Notes: a model not told the origin generated them from the sequence alone. Shown: positions 32,040-44,600, counted from the first letter of the stretch. The stretch is DNA of 64,000 nucleotides from Leptasterias polaris (GCA_037783415.1 JAZGTN010000026.1:124001-188000), one strand, 5' to 3'. Numbers and translations are program-made.

Positions 32040-32307
32040 AGCCAATCGGAGCGTCGATTTGGCGTCCCTGACGATGATGTCACTTATTTTCAAATCAATT
32101 CGAGAGAAGCACAGCCAATCTGAGTCTCATATTTGGTGTCACTGACAATGATGCAATTTATTTTGAAAACAGGTGGAGCGAGCACATCCAATAGGAGTCT
32201 CGCATTTTATATTTCAAACGATACCCTTTGTAAAAGTTTAAACTGGTGTGTATGTCTTGTAGCCAATCAGAATTTCTGATTTGGCGTCCTCCCGGTGCTA
32301 ATATATA
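32040..32307 (+). promoter_or_regulatory. gene B promoter (element 2 left)
   Basis: Four CCAAT boxes from 32042 and TATATA at 32302-32307, same spacing as in element 1. Confidence 0.75.
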
Positions 32308-32436
32308 CCTACACAGGGACCACTCCTGTTACCATTCTACGATTAAGTTCGATACTAATTTGACAGTTCCAGTTACATCGAGACTAAACCTTCATCATGT
32401 TTTTCATATTGTCTGACTTTATTTAGTACATTAAGC

Positions 32437-32646
32437 ATGTCAGAGTGCGAAGTACTTTTGGAATTCATGGAGTTGTCTGTGGAGCAAAGAGTAGCTCTTT
32501 CTCAGCGAATGTATCAGCTGTCGATCGATGAATCCGATTGTATTTATTTTTGTAAACAATTTATCGTTGGAGTAAAAACGATCCACCATAACTCTGTGTT
32601 ACAAATAACGCATATATCACAGTCAATTCGATTCTTTAGAATCTAA
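32437..32646 (+). CDS. gene B, single copy (element 2 left)
   Basis: Same protein as elsewhere but without tandem duplication. The predicted acceptor tract differs slightly (TTTTCCCTTTTTAATTTTTAG) yet remains pyrimidine-rich. Probably the ancestral single-copy state. Confidence 0.55.
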   Translation: MSECEVLLEFMELSVEQRVALSQRMYQLSIDESDCIYFCKQFIVGVKTIHHNSVLQITHISQSIRFFRI

Positions 32647-33252
32647 TATTTGGCTGTTACTTTTAGCAAATGAGAGACAAACATATTTCATTCTCAGCTT
32701 ATTGAGATAAAAATGTACTCAAACTAACGAACTATCATTGCACCCCAACATTTTCCCTTTTTAATTTTTAGGGGCGATCATTCGGATGAATGAATTCATC
32801 CTTATCGTTTGGTACACAATACTAAACACAAACCTAATCTCTACAACAGTTTAAACAATTTAGATTGTTTCTTCTACAAGTTATCCAATAACCTTAACTG
32901 TCAACCGAGTCCATCTCAGGACTGTTTAGTTAAACATCATTTAGCGTGGAAAATAAACTCACCAACATCAGATGGCGCGCATGAAAAACCAACACGTAAC
33001 CGTAGCTCCATGTTTATAATGACGGCAGCACCTTAGTACGTTCCTCAATCTCTATCAATATTATGTCATTATTTCCCACCGATACTTCTTACCCAAACTG
33101 ATAATTATTAGAAAAATTATGCTTGATTTCGGCAGAACAGAAAAAACGCATTCGGACATTGTGCCATGATTTACACACACGCACACAATCGGTAGAGTTG
33201 TCACTTGCCTATACCTGCAACATTGGACCTTATAACAAATTTTGCCATTACG

Positions 33253-33444
33253 TCATGTACCGATTAGTGTTCCCCCACTATTTGGTAAAGGATTAAATTT
33301 GTCCAGTAGCCTACCTCTCACACATACAGTTTGTCCTTTAACAAGAAAGGGTCTATTTTGTACACGACAAGACCGTAGCTTCCAATGTTGATTGGAACTG
33401 ACTGTTGAATGCTTATCGTTGTTAGAAGAAGACAATATTTTCAT
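33253..33444 (-). CDS. gene D, left arm of element 2
   Basis: 63 codons with one change relative to other copies (GRLLDK for GRRLDK). Confidence 0.35.
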   Translation of the reverse strand: MKILSSSNNDKHSTVSSNQHWKLRSCRVQNRPFLVKGQTVCVRGRLLDKFNPLPNSGGTLIGT

Positions 33445-33599
33445 TAAAAACAGTTATTTTCTGTAGTAAAAATGACTGTCTTCATTCCGATTGAAAGACC
33501 TTTTTTTTTTTGCTAACACAAGATACATCAATGACTTTAGAATTTTGTCCGATTTAACTAACAATGTTGATGAGACTTAATCATAATAATTTACTTAGT

Positions 33600-34460
33600 T
33601 TAGTTATAAACAGACTACAAACTGTAAACTACAAACTACAAACCAAAATATAAAAAACATACTAAAAACGTAAAAACTTCAGACTATAAACTACAAACTC
33701 CAAAACAAAAACATACTAAATATAAACTAAAATACTAAAAACTGCAAACTACAAAATAAAAACTAAAAGAAAAACAAATACTAATCTCAAAATTTTAAAA
33801 CTTACAAACTAAAAAAACTTAAAGCTTTAAACTACAAACTACAAACTACAAACTAATATAATTTTTTTAAATTAAAATCTTAAAACTACATAACTACAAA
33901 CTGAAAAAAAAAATACTGCAAATTGCAAACTGCAAACTACGAACTACAAATCAAAAAAAAATTGATAAATTAAAAACCGAAAAACTTCAGCATACAAACT
34001 ACAAACTACAAAAATACATACTGAAAACTGCAAACTACAAATAAATAAAAACTAGAAGAAAAAGTAATACTAAAACTTACAAACTAAAAAAACTAACAGT
34101 TTTAAACTACGTCCAAACCACAAACTGCTGCAAACTACAGACTACAAACTAAAAAAGAAAACCATTACTAAAAACTGCAAACTACATAATAAAAACTAAA
34201 ATAAAAAAGAAAACTAAACTCAAATCTTAAAAACTAAAAACCTATAAACTAAAAACTAAAAGAAAAAACATACTGAACTGGAAAACTAAAAACTTAAAAA
34301 TTAACCAACTAAAAACTTAAGAACTACAATTAACATAAATCTTTGTTTAAAACATATATATTAAAAACTTCAAGCTACAAAATAAAACATACAAGAAAAA
34401 CGAAGACTAAACTCAAAACTTAAAAACTATTGCATAAGCCTAAAAACCTACTGAATCATA
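33600..34460 (+). repeat. A/C-rich asymmetric tract (element 2 left)
   Basis: Same tract as in element 1 with small length changes such as an additional AAAAC near 33706. Confidence 0.85.
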
Positions 34461-35595
34461 ATATAAAAGATTTAGTATCTGCATACTTGTTTTGAAACAG
34501 AAGTAAGCCAACTTTTACTGAACTTTTCAACTGATACAAAACATTATTAGGGGAGACAAGACAGGAATGCATACATTTGCATCACGCTTATACACCATGC
34601 ACTTGAACTAAGTTTTACTCAAGACTATGAGTAAATGTTTGCGCTTTAAAATTCGATAAGTTACTCTAAAGGCGATGTGAAAAATATAAAACATTTAAAA
34701 GCAATACAAACTGAAACAAATAAATACAAATTTACAAACAAATAGTGGTAAAACAATAACTAGAAAAGAAACTGCGAAAAATGCACTAACACAACGAATC
34801 AATACTAGTCAACGACATGATGAGGAATGTGCAACTAATACATCACATTATTATGACACAGCGCTAATTAGTTTCTGTACAAAGACATCGATGCAGTCCA
34901 AAACAATCGCAGACAAGAGTGCAGACACTTAGAAACCTCTTATAAATAAGACTGACAAATTCACTATTAAATCACAAACGATATAAAAGAAAAAAAAATG
35001 TAATCGAGCTAAAATAAAACATTAATTACGAACAAATGTTATCGTAATCAAAAAAATTAATTTCAAAATTACAACTAAAATCTAATAAATCTTAAAATAC
35101 AAACTAAAAACTAAAAGAAAACAATACTTAACTCCAAACCTACAAACTTCAATACCCACTAAAAACAAACAAACTAACACATGCATAATACTTTGAAACA
35201 AAAGTAAGATGACACTTACTAAACTTTATACTGAAACTTTTCAACTGATACAAAACACTATTAGGCCCCCTATGGAAGACAACAAACGATTACAAGTATA
35301 TGCATACGTTTACACCTGACATCTACATGTACTTGCACCCCACTATACCTTTATTACAGACATGCGCTTTAAAATTCGATAAGCAACTCTTAAAAGTAAT
35401 GTAGACAATTTATAATTATAATAACAGCAAAACAAGAACGAAACAAATAATATATGGAATCATTGAACAAAATGTACAATACTGCAAAGACCACGGAAGA
35501 GTGTAGGAGGAGCTGACTTTTCCCCGTAACTGAGCAATGAGGTATTATTTTAAGTGAGCAGCGAGGCCATGACTGAGAAATGAGTACAAATTTGA

Positions 35596-35850
35596 GTGAG
35601 CAGGTCACGAAGTGACGATCATGCAGCGACGGACAAGTGGTATTGTAGTGTGCGCGTACGTAATCGTTCAAGACGCAAGGAGCGTCTTGAAAGAGCCCCA
35701 AACTCAATGATTCAAGACATCCTTAACGGATGGAAAGAGGATCCAGAGGACGTTGCTCGTCTTTTTTATTCAACGGTTTTTGATGACTTGTCCAAACTGA
35801 TTGACTCCACGATCAAACAACTGAATGAATACAATCATAGTTTGTGTTAA
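35596..35850 (+). CDS. gene E, left arm of element 2
   Basis: Identical 84-codon open frame; first ATG at 35707. Confidence 0.5.
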   Translation: MSRSRSDDHAATDKWYCSVRVRNRSRRKERLERAPNSMIQDILNGWKEDPEDVARLFYSTVFDDLSKLIDSTIKQLNEYNHSLC

Positions 35851-36113
35851 AAGTAATATTACATAACTGTTCATCCTTTATTATTCAATTTATACTTACG
35901 TGCATGGTTTTCAATAAAGGTAAAAAAGTTAAATTATGTATTGATTTGTTATCCAATCATTCTGTGTTTATTATCCGTATGTTGTTAAATTTAACTTAAA
36001 ATATAATTATTTAAGTGAATAAAGAGACACAAATAAAAAGACGACGCGGGTGCCTAAATACTAACCGGATGTCATCAGAATTCCTTGAGTGGTCAACGGG
36101 CAAAGGATCATTT

Positions 36114-36269
36114 TCAACTGTGTGTGGACAGTATGTCACCTTCTTTCCCATTCTCCGCTGTATCCGCCGTAAACAAGTGTTTAATTTTAGCCATGGACAG
36201 GTCCGAGAGTTTTTTGTCACGAAATTTAACAAAAGCCAAACATTTGTAAGGAATGTTTGTGTGGATCAT
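36114..36269 (-). CDS. gene G, left arm of element 2
   Basis: Identical 51-codon frame with promoter at 36323-36347 (minus). Confidence 0.45.
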   Translation of the reverse strand: MIHTNIPYKCLAFVKFRDKKLSDLSMAKIKHLFTADTAENGKEGDILSTHS

Positions 36270-36322
36270 TATATTCTACTTTTAAAACATCTTTTTCAAC
36301 CGTGTTCATTTCATATCAAACG

Positions 36323-36347
36323 CCTTTTATAGCCCAAAGCGTCCAAT
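36323..36347 (-). promoter_or_regulatory. gene G promoter (element 2 left)
   Basis: Inverted CCAAT and TATAAAAGG as in element 1. Confidence 0.7.
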
Positions 36348-36520
36348 CCGAAGGCAACGTGTACCTTTAAGTTTTCCGTTTTTTAGATTTTAAGTTTTTA
36401 AGTTTTATTTTTATTTTTTATTTTTCATTTATTTTTTATTTTTATCCCGTGATAACATTTTATTTCTCTCTTATCAACTTACATTAACATAGTAAAGAGA
36501 ACAAATGAAACATCTTATAT

Positions 36521-36607
36521 ATCAGAAATTTAATTCGAAATGGAATAAGTATTATGTACTCTGTGAATAACCTACTGTAACCAGTTTAATTCTTATTATT
36601 TACTGTA
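36521..36607 (-). other. unique 87-bp loop of palindrome 2
   Basis: Exact reverse complement of the loop at 19687-19773. The flanking B-side signature (CCCGTGAT) is here on the left and the A-side signature (CCCCGGGAT) on the right. Confidence 0.9.
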
Positions 36608-36783
36608 ATATAAGATGTTTCATTTGTTCTCTTTACTATGTTAATGTAAGTTAATAAGAGAGAAATAAAATGTTATCCCCGGGATAAAAAAATAAAAAAT
36701 AAATGAAAAATAAAAAATAAAAATAAAACTTAAAAACTTAAAATCTAAAAAACGGAAAACTTAAAGGTACACGTTGCCTTCGG

Positions 36784-36808
36784 ATTGGACGCTTTGGGCT
36801 ATAAAAGG
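36784..36808 (+). promoter_or_regulatory. gene G promoter (element 2 right)
   Basis: ATTGG at 36784-36788 and TATAAAAGG from 36801. Confidence 0.7.
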
Positions 36809-36861
36809 CGTTTGATATGAAATGAACACGGTTGAAAAAGATGTTTTAAAAGTAGAATATA

Positions 36862-37017
36862 ATGATCCACACAAACATTCCTTACAAATGTTTGGCTTTT
36901 GTTAAATTTCGTGACAAAAAACTCTCGGACCTGTCCATGGCTAAAATTAAACACTTGTTTACGGCGGATACAGCGGAGAATGGGAAAGAAGGTGACATAC
37001 TGTCCACACACAGTTGA
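36862..37017 (+). CDS. gene G, right arm of element 2
   Basis: Identical 51-codon frame. Confidence 0.45.
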   Translation: MIHTNIPYKCLAFVKFRDKKLSDLSMAKIKHLFTADTAENGKEGDILSTHS

Positions 37018-37280
37018 AAATGATCCTTTGCCCGTTGACCACTCAAGGAATTCTGATGACATCCGGTTAGTATTTAGGCACCCGCGTCGTCTTTTTATTT
37101 GTGTCTCTTTATTCACTTAAATAATTATATTTTAAGTTAAATTTAACAACATACGGATAATAAACACAGAATGATTGGATAACAAATCAATACATAATTT
37201 AACTTTTTTACCTTTATTGAAAACCATGCACGTAAGTATAAATTGAATAATAAAGGATGAACAGTTATGTAATATTACTT

Positions 37281-37535
37281 TTAACACAAACTATGATTGT
37301 ATTCATTCAGTTGTTTGATCGTGGAGTCAATCAGTTTGGACAAGTCATCAAAAACCGTTGAATAAAAAAGACGAGCAACGTCCTCTGGATCCTCTTTCCA
37401 TCCGTTAAGGATGTCTTGAATCATTGAGTTTGGGGCTCTTTCAAGACGCTCCTTGCGTCTTGAACGATTACGTACGCGCACACTACAATACCACTTGTCC
37501 GTCGCTGCATGATCGTCACTTCGTGACCTGCTCAC
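37281..37535 (-). CDS. gene E, right arm of element 2
   Basis: Identical 84-codon open frame. Confidence 0.5.
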   Translation of the reverse strand: MSRSRSDDHAATDKWYCSVRVRNRSRRKERLERAPNSMIQDILNGWKEDPEDVARLFYSTVFDDLSKLIDSTIKQLNEYNHSLC

Positions 37536-38649
37536 TCAAATTTGTACTCATTTCTCAGTCATGGCCTCGCTGCTCACTTAAAATAATACCTCATTGCTCA
37601 GTTACGGGGAAAAGTCAGCTCCTCCTACACTCTTCCGTGGTCTTTGCAGTATTGTACATTTTGTTCAATGATTCCATATATTATTTGTTTCGTTCTTGTT
37701 TTGCTGTTATTATAATTATAAATTGTCTACATTACTTTTAAGAGTTGCTTATCGAATTTTAAAGCGCATGTCTGTAATAAAGGTATAGTGGGGTGCAAGT
37801 ACATGTAGATGTCAGGTGTAAACGTATGCATATACTTGTAATCGTTTGTTGTCTTCCATAGGGGGCCTAATAGTGTTTTGTATCAGTTGAAAAGTTTCAG
37901 TATAAAGTTTAGTAAGTGTCATCTTACTTTTGTTTCAAAGTATTATGCATGTGTTAGTTTGTTTGTTTTTAGTGGGTATTGAAGTTTGTAGGTTTGGAGT
38001 TAAGTATTGTTTTCTTTTAGTTTTTAGTTTGTATTTTAAGATTTATTAGATTTTAGTTGTAATTTTGAAATTAATTTTTTTGATTACGATAACATTTGTT
38101 CGTAATTAATGTTTTATTTTAGCTCGATTACATTTTTTTTTCTTTTATATCGTTTGTGATTTAATAGTGAATTTGTCAGTCTTATTTATAAGAGGTTTCT
38201 AAGTGTCTGCACTCTTGTCTGCGATTGTTTTGGACTGCATCGATGTCTTTGTACAGAAACTAATTAGCGCTGTGTCATAATAATGTGATGTATTAGTTGC
38301 ACATTCCTCATCATGTCGTTGACTAGTATTGATTCGTTGTGTTAGTGCATTTTTCTCAGTTTCTTTTCTAATTATTGTTTTACCACTATTTGTTTGTAAA
38401 TTTGTATTTATTTGTTTCAGTTTGTATTGCTTTTAAATGTTTTATATTTTTCACATTTTCTTTAAGAGTAACTCATCGAATTTTAAAGCGCAAACATTTA
38501 CTCATAGTCTTGAGTAAAACTTAGTTCAAGTGCATGGTGTATAAGCGTGATGCAAATGTATGCATTCCTGTCTTGTCTCCCCTAATAATGTTTTGTATCA
38601 GTTGAAAAGTTCAGTAAAAGTTGGCTTACTTCTGTTTCAAAACAAGTAT

Positions 38650-39525
38650 GCAGATACTAAATCTTTTATATTATGATTCAGTAGGTTTTTAGGCTTATGC
38701 AATAGTTTTTAAGTTTTGAGTTTAGTCTTCGTTTTTCTTGTATGTTTTATTTTGTAGCTTGAAGTTTTTAATATATATGTTTTAAACAAAGATTTATGTT
38801 AATTGTAGTTCTTAAGTTTTTAGTTGGTTAATTTTTAAGTTTTTAGTTTTCCAGTTCAGTATGTTTTTTCTTTTAGTTTTTAGTTTATAGGTTTTTAGTT
38901 TTTAAGATTTGAGTTTAGTTTTCTTTTTTATTTTAGTTTTTATTATGTAGTTTGCAGTTTTTAGTAATGGTTTTCTTTTTTAGTTTGTAGTCTGTAGTTT
39001 GCAGCAGTTTGTGGTTTGGACGTAGTTTAAAACTGTTAGTTTTTTTAGTTTGTAAGTTTTAGTATTACTTTTTCTTCTAGTTTTTATTTATTTGTAGTTT
39101 GCAGTTTTCAGTATGTATTTTTGTAGTTTGTAGTTTGTATGCTGAAGTTTTTCGGTTTTTAATTTATCAATTTTTTTTTGATTTGTAGTTCGTAGTTTGC
39201 AGTTTGCAATTTGCAGTATTTTTTTTTTCAGTTTGTAGTTATGTAGTTTTAAGATTTTAATTTAAAAAAATTATATTAGTTTGTAGTTTGTAGTTTGTAG
39301 TTTAAAGCTTTAAGTTTTTTTAGTTTGTAAGTTTTAAAATTTTGAGATTAGTATTTGTTTTTCTTTTAGTTTTTATTTTGTAGTTTGCAGTTTTTAGTAT
39401 TTTAGTTTATATTTAGTATGTTTTGGAGTTTGTAGTTTATAGTCTGAAGTTTTTACGTTTTTAGTATGTTTTTTATATTTTGGTTTGTAGTTTGTAGTTT
39501 ACAGTTTGTAGTCTGTTTATAACTA
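38650..39525 (-). repeat. asymmetric tract (element 2 right)
   Basis: T/G-rich on plus, same phrases as the right arm of element 1. Confidence 0.85.
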
Positions 39526-39681
39526 AACTAAGTAAATTATTATGATTAAGTCTCATCAACATTGTTAGTTAAATCGGACAAAATTCTAAAGTCATTGATG
39601 TATCTTGTATTAGCAAAAAAAAAAGTCTTTCAATCGGAATGAAGACATGGTCATTTTTACTACAGAAAATAACTGTTTTTA

Positions 39682-39873
39682 ATGAAAATATTGTCTTCTT
39701 CTAACAACGATAAGCATTCAACAGTCAGTTCCAATCAACATTGGAAGCTACGGTCTTGTCGTGTACAAAATAGACCCTTTCTTGTTAAAGGACAAACTGT
39801 ATGTGTGAGAGGTAGGCGACTGGACAAATTTAATCCTTTACCAAATAGTGGGGGAACACTAATCGGTACATGA
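39682..39873 (+). CDS. gene D, right arm of element 2
   Basis: Identical to the element 1 copies. Confidence 0.35.
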   Translation: MKILSSSNNDKHSTVSSNQHWKLRSCRVQNRPFLVKGQTVCVRGRRLDKFNPLPNSGGTLIGT

Positions 39874-40485
39874 CGTAGGCCTAATGGCAAAATTTGTTAT
39901 AAGGTCCAATGTTGCAGGTAAAGGCACGTGACAACTCTACCGATTGTGTGCGTGTGTGTAAATCATGGCACAATGTCCGAATGCGTTTTTTCTGTTCTGC
40001 CGAAATCAAGCATAATTTTTCTAATAATTATCAGTTTGGGTAAGAAGTATCGGTGGGAAATAATGACATAATATTGATAGAGATTCAGGAACGTACTAAG
40101 ATGCTGCCGTCATTATAAACATGGAGCTACGGTTACGTGTTGGTTTTTCATGCGCGCCATCTGATGTTGGTGAGTTTATTTTCCACGCTAAATGATGTTT
40201 AACTAAACAGTCCTGAGATGGACTCGGTTGACAGTTAAGGTTATTGGATAACTTGTAGAAGAAACAATCTAAATTGTTTAAACTGTTGTAGGGATTAGGT
40301 TTGTGTTTAGTATTGTGTACCAAACGATAAGGATGAATTCATTCATCCGAATGATCGCCCCTAAAAATAAAAAAGAGAAAATGTTGGGGTGCAATGATAG
40401 TTCGTTAGTTTGAGTACATTTTTATCTCAATAAGCTGAGAATGAAATATGTTTGTCTCTCATTTGCTAAAAGTAACAGCCAAATA

Positions 40486-40695
40486 TTAGATTCTAAAGAA
40501 TCGAATTGACTGTGATATATGCGTTATTTGTAACACAGAGTTATGGTGGATCGTTTTTACTCCAACGATAAATTGTTTACAAAAATAAATACAATCGGAT
40601 TCATCGATCGACAGCTGATACATTCGCTGAGAAAGAGCTACTCTTTGCTCCACAGACAACTCCATGAATTCCAAAAGTACTTCGCACTCTGACAT
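40486..40695 (-). CDS. gene B, distal copy (element 2 right)
   Basis: Duplicated state as in element 1. Confidence 0.5.
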   Translation of the reverse strand: MSECEVLLEFMELSVEQRVALSQRMYQLSIDESDCIYFCKQFIVGVKTIHHNSVLQITHISQSIRFFRI

Positions 40696-40881
40696 GCTTA
40701 ATGTAATATTGTGTACCAAACGATAAGGATGAATTCATTCATCCGAATGATCGCCCCTAAAAATAAAAAAGAGAAAATGTTGGGGTGCAATGATAGTTCG
40801 TTAGTTTGAGTACATTTTTATCTCAATAAGCTGAGAATGAAATATGTTTGTCTCTCATTTGCTAAAAGTAACAGCCAAATA

Positions 40882-41091
40882 TTAGATTCTAAAGAATCGA
40901 ATTGACTGTGATATATGCGTTATTTGTAACACAGAGTTATGGTGGATCGTTTTTACTCCAACGATAAATTGTTTACAAAAATAAATACAATCGGATTCAT
41001 CGATCGACAGCTGATACATTCGCTGAGAAAGAGCTACTCTTTGCTCCACAGACAACTCCATGAATTCCAAAAGTACTTCGCACTCTGACAT
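40882..41091 (-). CDS. gene B, promoter-proximal copy (element 2 right)
   Basis: Duplicated state as in element 1; TATA at 41221-41226. Confidence 0.55.
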   Translation of the reverse strand: MSECEVLLEFMELSVEQRVALSQRMYQLSIDESDCIYFCKQFIVGVKTIHHNSVLQITHISQSIRFFRI

Positions 41092-41220
41092 GCTTAATGT
41101 ACTAAATAAAGTCAGACAATATGAAAAACATGATGAAGGTTTAGTCTCGATGTAACTGGAACTGTCAAATTAGTATCGAACTTAATCGTAGAATGGTAAC
41201 AGGAGTGGTCCCTGTGTAGG

Positions 41221-41488
41221 TATATATTAGCACCGGGAGGACGCCAAATCAGAAATTCTGATTGGCTACAAGACATACACACCAGTTTAAACTTTTACAA
41301 AGGGTATCGTTTGAAATATAAAATGCGAGACTCCTATTGGATGTGCTCGCTCCACCTGCTTTCAAAATAAATTGCATCATTGTCAGTGACACCAAATATG
41401 AGACTCAGATTGGCTGTGCTTCTCTCGAATTGATTTGAAAATAAGTGACATCATCGTCAGGGACGCCAAATCGACGCTCCGATTGGCT
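41221..41488 (-). promoter_or_regulatory. gene B promoter (element 2 right)
   Basis: Four CCAAT boxes and TATA as in element 1. Confidence 0.75.
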
Positions 41489-42090
41489 CGATGATTAAAG
41501 GGGGATGGTTAATCTTGCATAAACCTGTCTCGTTAAGACGTCTAGAGCTGCCTTTGTACCCTTTTTCTTTTTCATTCATTACCTCGAGGATAAGTTAAAC
41601 TTTTGTTGACGCCTTTTATCCCCACGTAGACCATCGTCTATATGGATATATTGTTCCTCCCCAACCCCCTCCCAAATTCCTTTTGTTCACTTATGTTTAC
41701 CTCCAACTATCTTAATCCGTGTAAATACATTTCAAGGACTACCTGACTGCGTCGCCTTTTACCCCCACGTAGACCATCGTCTATATGGATATATTGTTCC
41801 TCCCCCACTCTCTTAATCCGTGTAAATACATTTCAAGGACGACTACATGACTGCGTCGCCTTTTAGAACTTTGTTCGATGGTACAATACTATGCATAATT
41901 CTGTCCTATCAAACCCCCGCTTCTCATTGGCCCAATTCAGAATTTTGTCTCATCAAGCCCCCCTACCTCATTGGACCATTTCAAATCATGCCCTCCTCTC
42001 ATTAAACCCTCCTCTCTCAATGGTCAATTTCAGTGTACGTGAAAGTTACTTACGGTGGGCATAGCGGTAGTCTCTAATCATTCTGCCACG

Positions 42091-42465
42091 ATGGACTGTA
42101 CATCATTTACCCTCTGCTGCCAAGCTAAAATGAATACCAAGTACTTAGATTATATTTTTATGGTGCCGCAAAACAAGACTGATTACGGGGTAATTTCTCT
42201 GGAGAAGAAAAGAGCGGAGGTAAATGAGCTCCATCGGGTTTACATCGCCTCAAAGACGAACAACTATGACGAAGAGTTGGAATTCATCACGGTAGAGATG
42301 GCAACGAAACAGGCACGCTTCGTGAAAAACGAAAAAATACCTGAACTACTTGGCACAACTGACGCGGCAAGAGAAAGCTCGTTTGGTGGAGGCATATTTC
42401 ACCGAAGGAACAGATGGCCTCCAGAAACTGCAACGTTTGAATCAACGGTGATCACGTCAACATAA
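42091..42465 (+). CDS. gene A, right arm of element 2
   Basis: Identical 124-codon frame to element 1, with the same A-run. Confidence 0.6.
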   Translation: MDCTSFTLCCQAKMNTKYLDYIFMVPQNKTDYGVISLEKKRAEVNELHRVYIASKTNNYDEELEFITVEMATKQARFVKNEKIPELLGTTDAARESSFGGGIFHRRNRWPPETATFESTVITST

Positions 42466-42472
42466 AACAACC

Positions 42473-42488
42473 GGCTCTTTTAAGAGCC
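42473..42488 (+). terminator. histone-type 3' stem-loop (element 2 right)
   Basis: GGCTCT-TTTA-AGAGCC with ACCACA downstream. Confidence 0.85.
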
Positions 42489-42604
42489 ACCACATCGTCA
42501 AAAAAGAGATTCATCCACTGTCTGTTACTAAGGGTAATAAACAAACAAAATCTGTGTAATTTTATTCATTTGCTTATTTATTGTTATTATTATTATTATT
42601 ATTT

Positions 42605-43076
42605 GTGACCTGCTCTATCGAATTGAGGAATGTCTCGGAAATTTTTGAAATTTGAGTTATACATACCATGTTAACAAGTAACTCACAGGCTTTCCAACAA
42701 TACCATTATTATTTATGTAGCTTGTTCCAGTCCGAAGTTATCAGGCAATGAAGAAAGTCTACAAGACAAAGCCACTTCCATTATTTTACGACGTGTTTAT
42801 TTAGATAATCGTTATTAACAACAGCTAGCTACTTGTAGCTATGCGTACAAACATGCTCAAGAAAACATACTTTTTGTGGATTTATTCATCTTTTTAATTA
42901 AAGGTAAGACCACGACAAGAAAGATCAAGTTTTTTTGTTAAACCTAATACCACCAAAATCGCAGAATCGGTTTTTTAGTGTTTTTTCAAGATTTTTGATT
43001 GTTAACAACTTTTGAATGGTGAATTACACGTAAACGTGATTTCCGAGGCAATCTTCATTTCGATAGAGCAGGTCAC
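42605..43076. mobile_element. nested 472-bp inverted-repeat element (element 2 right)
   Basis: Both termini intact, same position as in element 1. Confidence 0.85.
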
Positions 43077-43147
43077 ATATGTGTGTATATATATATACGC
43101 CATAGGTATATATATATTTATATTTTATTTATTTTTTCCCCACCATT

Positions 43148-43573
43148 TCAAAACTTGCCCTCCACTCTCATTGGGCCAATTCAAATCATGCCCTCCACTC
43201 TAATGGCCCATTTAAAATCATCCCACACATACATCTGTCTCATTAAGACTTCTACACTTTTCTTTGTTCAAATCATCCCACGCATAAATCTGTCGCATCA
43301 AAAATTTAGACTTGTCTTTTGTTCTCATCGTCTCATACATATTCTGTTGCCCCATTTCAAATCATACCCCTCCACTCTCATTGCCCCATTTTCAAATCTC
43401 ACCCTCCTCTCTCATTGGCCCATTTCAAATCATCCCACGCATAAAGCTGTCTCATCAAAAATTTAGACTTGTCTTTTGTTCTCATCATCTCATACATATT
43501 CTGTCTTATCAAACCCTCCTCTCTCATTGGCCCATTTCAAATCTCATTGGTCCCCCTTCGCTCGACCTCATGT
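43148..43573 (-). repeat. degenerate CCAAT repeats (element 2 right)
   Basis: Same irregular organisation as in element 1, unlike the regular array in the opposite arm of this element. Confidence 0.85.
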
Positions 43574-43634
43574 TGACCCTCATCAACATTTATCTATGCT
43601 CATATTTATGCCTCATACATTATATATCAATACA

Positions 43635-43962
43635 CTGTCTCATTAAGCCTTCTCCCTCCATTATTATGCTAATTCTGTCTCATCAAGACTTCTACCCTCC
43701 ATTATTATGATAATTCTGTCTCATCAAGACTTCTACCCTCCTTTATTATGCTAATTCTGTCTCATCAAGACTTCTACCCTCCATTATTATGCTAATTCTG
43801 TCTCATCAAGACTTCTACCCTCCATTATTATGCTAATTCTGTCTCATCAAGACTTCTACCCTCCATTATTATGCTAATTCTGTCTCATCAAGACTTCTAC
43901 CCCTCCTTTGTTATGCTAATTCTGTCTCATCAAGACTTCTACCCTCCATTGTTATGCTAATT
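43635..43962 (-). repeat. terminal 41-bp array, eight units (element 2 right)
   Basis: Eight units, as in both arms of element 1. Confidence 0.93.
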
Positions 43963-44043
43963 TTAATCATTTAATCCCCATTGTTCTTGTGCATCATGCA
44001 TAAACTAACAATAGATTGTCTCATCAAGACCCAACACACTACT

Positions 44044-44049
44044 TGCGTC
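44044..44049 (+). repeat. right 6-bp target duplication TGCGTC of element 2
   Basis: Exact repeat of 30123-30128 directly after CACACTACT. Confidence 0.9.
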
Positions 44050-44600
44050 TCTTGATGAGAATATTAAATTTAGCCTAAAATTGCTAAAAATTGATAAAAT
44101 GATAAAATTGCTCAACCTTGAACTAATTGGAACTAAAATCGGCAGTTTGTTGTGGTCGTTTCGCTGCCCGGATTTCAATTCCCATTAAATCTCGTCTCAT
44201 TTTGTAAAAAACAGTAGTTAATCAATGTTCCTGCTGTGCATGCGATAGACAGAGACGATACCCGGATGTATCACCTGTTTCAGCGGATACATGTTTTCAC
44301 GAAGATGCATTCATCAGCAACAAGCATTGATTCATGGGACAGCGGGAAACATTCGCGGGTGACTGTTGCTGGATACAGTTAGTTTCATTGCATCAGTGGG
44401 GCACAACGTGATCAAAAACTTTTGCTATAGTCGATATTTTATCATGTGTATTTTTTCCTATATCTGGCTGGCCGGGTTTTTGATTTGTAAGCATGCACTT
44501 TTAGTATTACCTTGTGATACTTTATACCGACCATGTTTTGTGTTTTTAAACCGAAATAAATAAATATAAGAAAACCGGTTTGGATTTAGTACTGAGTGTT

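Larger units (their letters stand above)
30129..44043. mobile_element. giant palindromic element 2 (13,915 bp)
   Basis: Same termini as element 1 and its own 6-bp duplication (TGCGTC). The right arm (from 36608) matches element 1's right arm at a constant offset of 16834-16835 with only scattered changes. The left arm (to 36520) is about 1,040 bp shorter: five instead of eight full 41-bp units, a different, regular CCAAT array, a truncated nested element, one copy of the GTCTACGTGG block, one copy of gene B, and scattered substitutions. The loop is the exact reverse complement of element 1's. So the element is inserted in the opposite orientation, or its centre has been inverted by recombination between the arms. 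Confidence 0.93.

Noticed and set aside
12250..44043. Mirror-image structure as a sequencing or assembly artefact
   Set aside because: Different unique flanks with exact 6-bp duplications, an asymmetric loop, and unequal arms in element 2 are not expected from foldback reads; long-read confirmation would still settle it.
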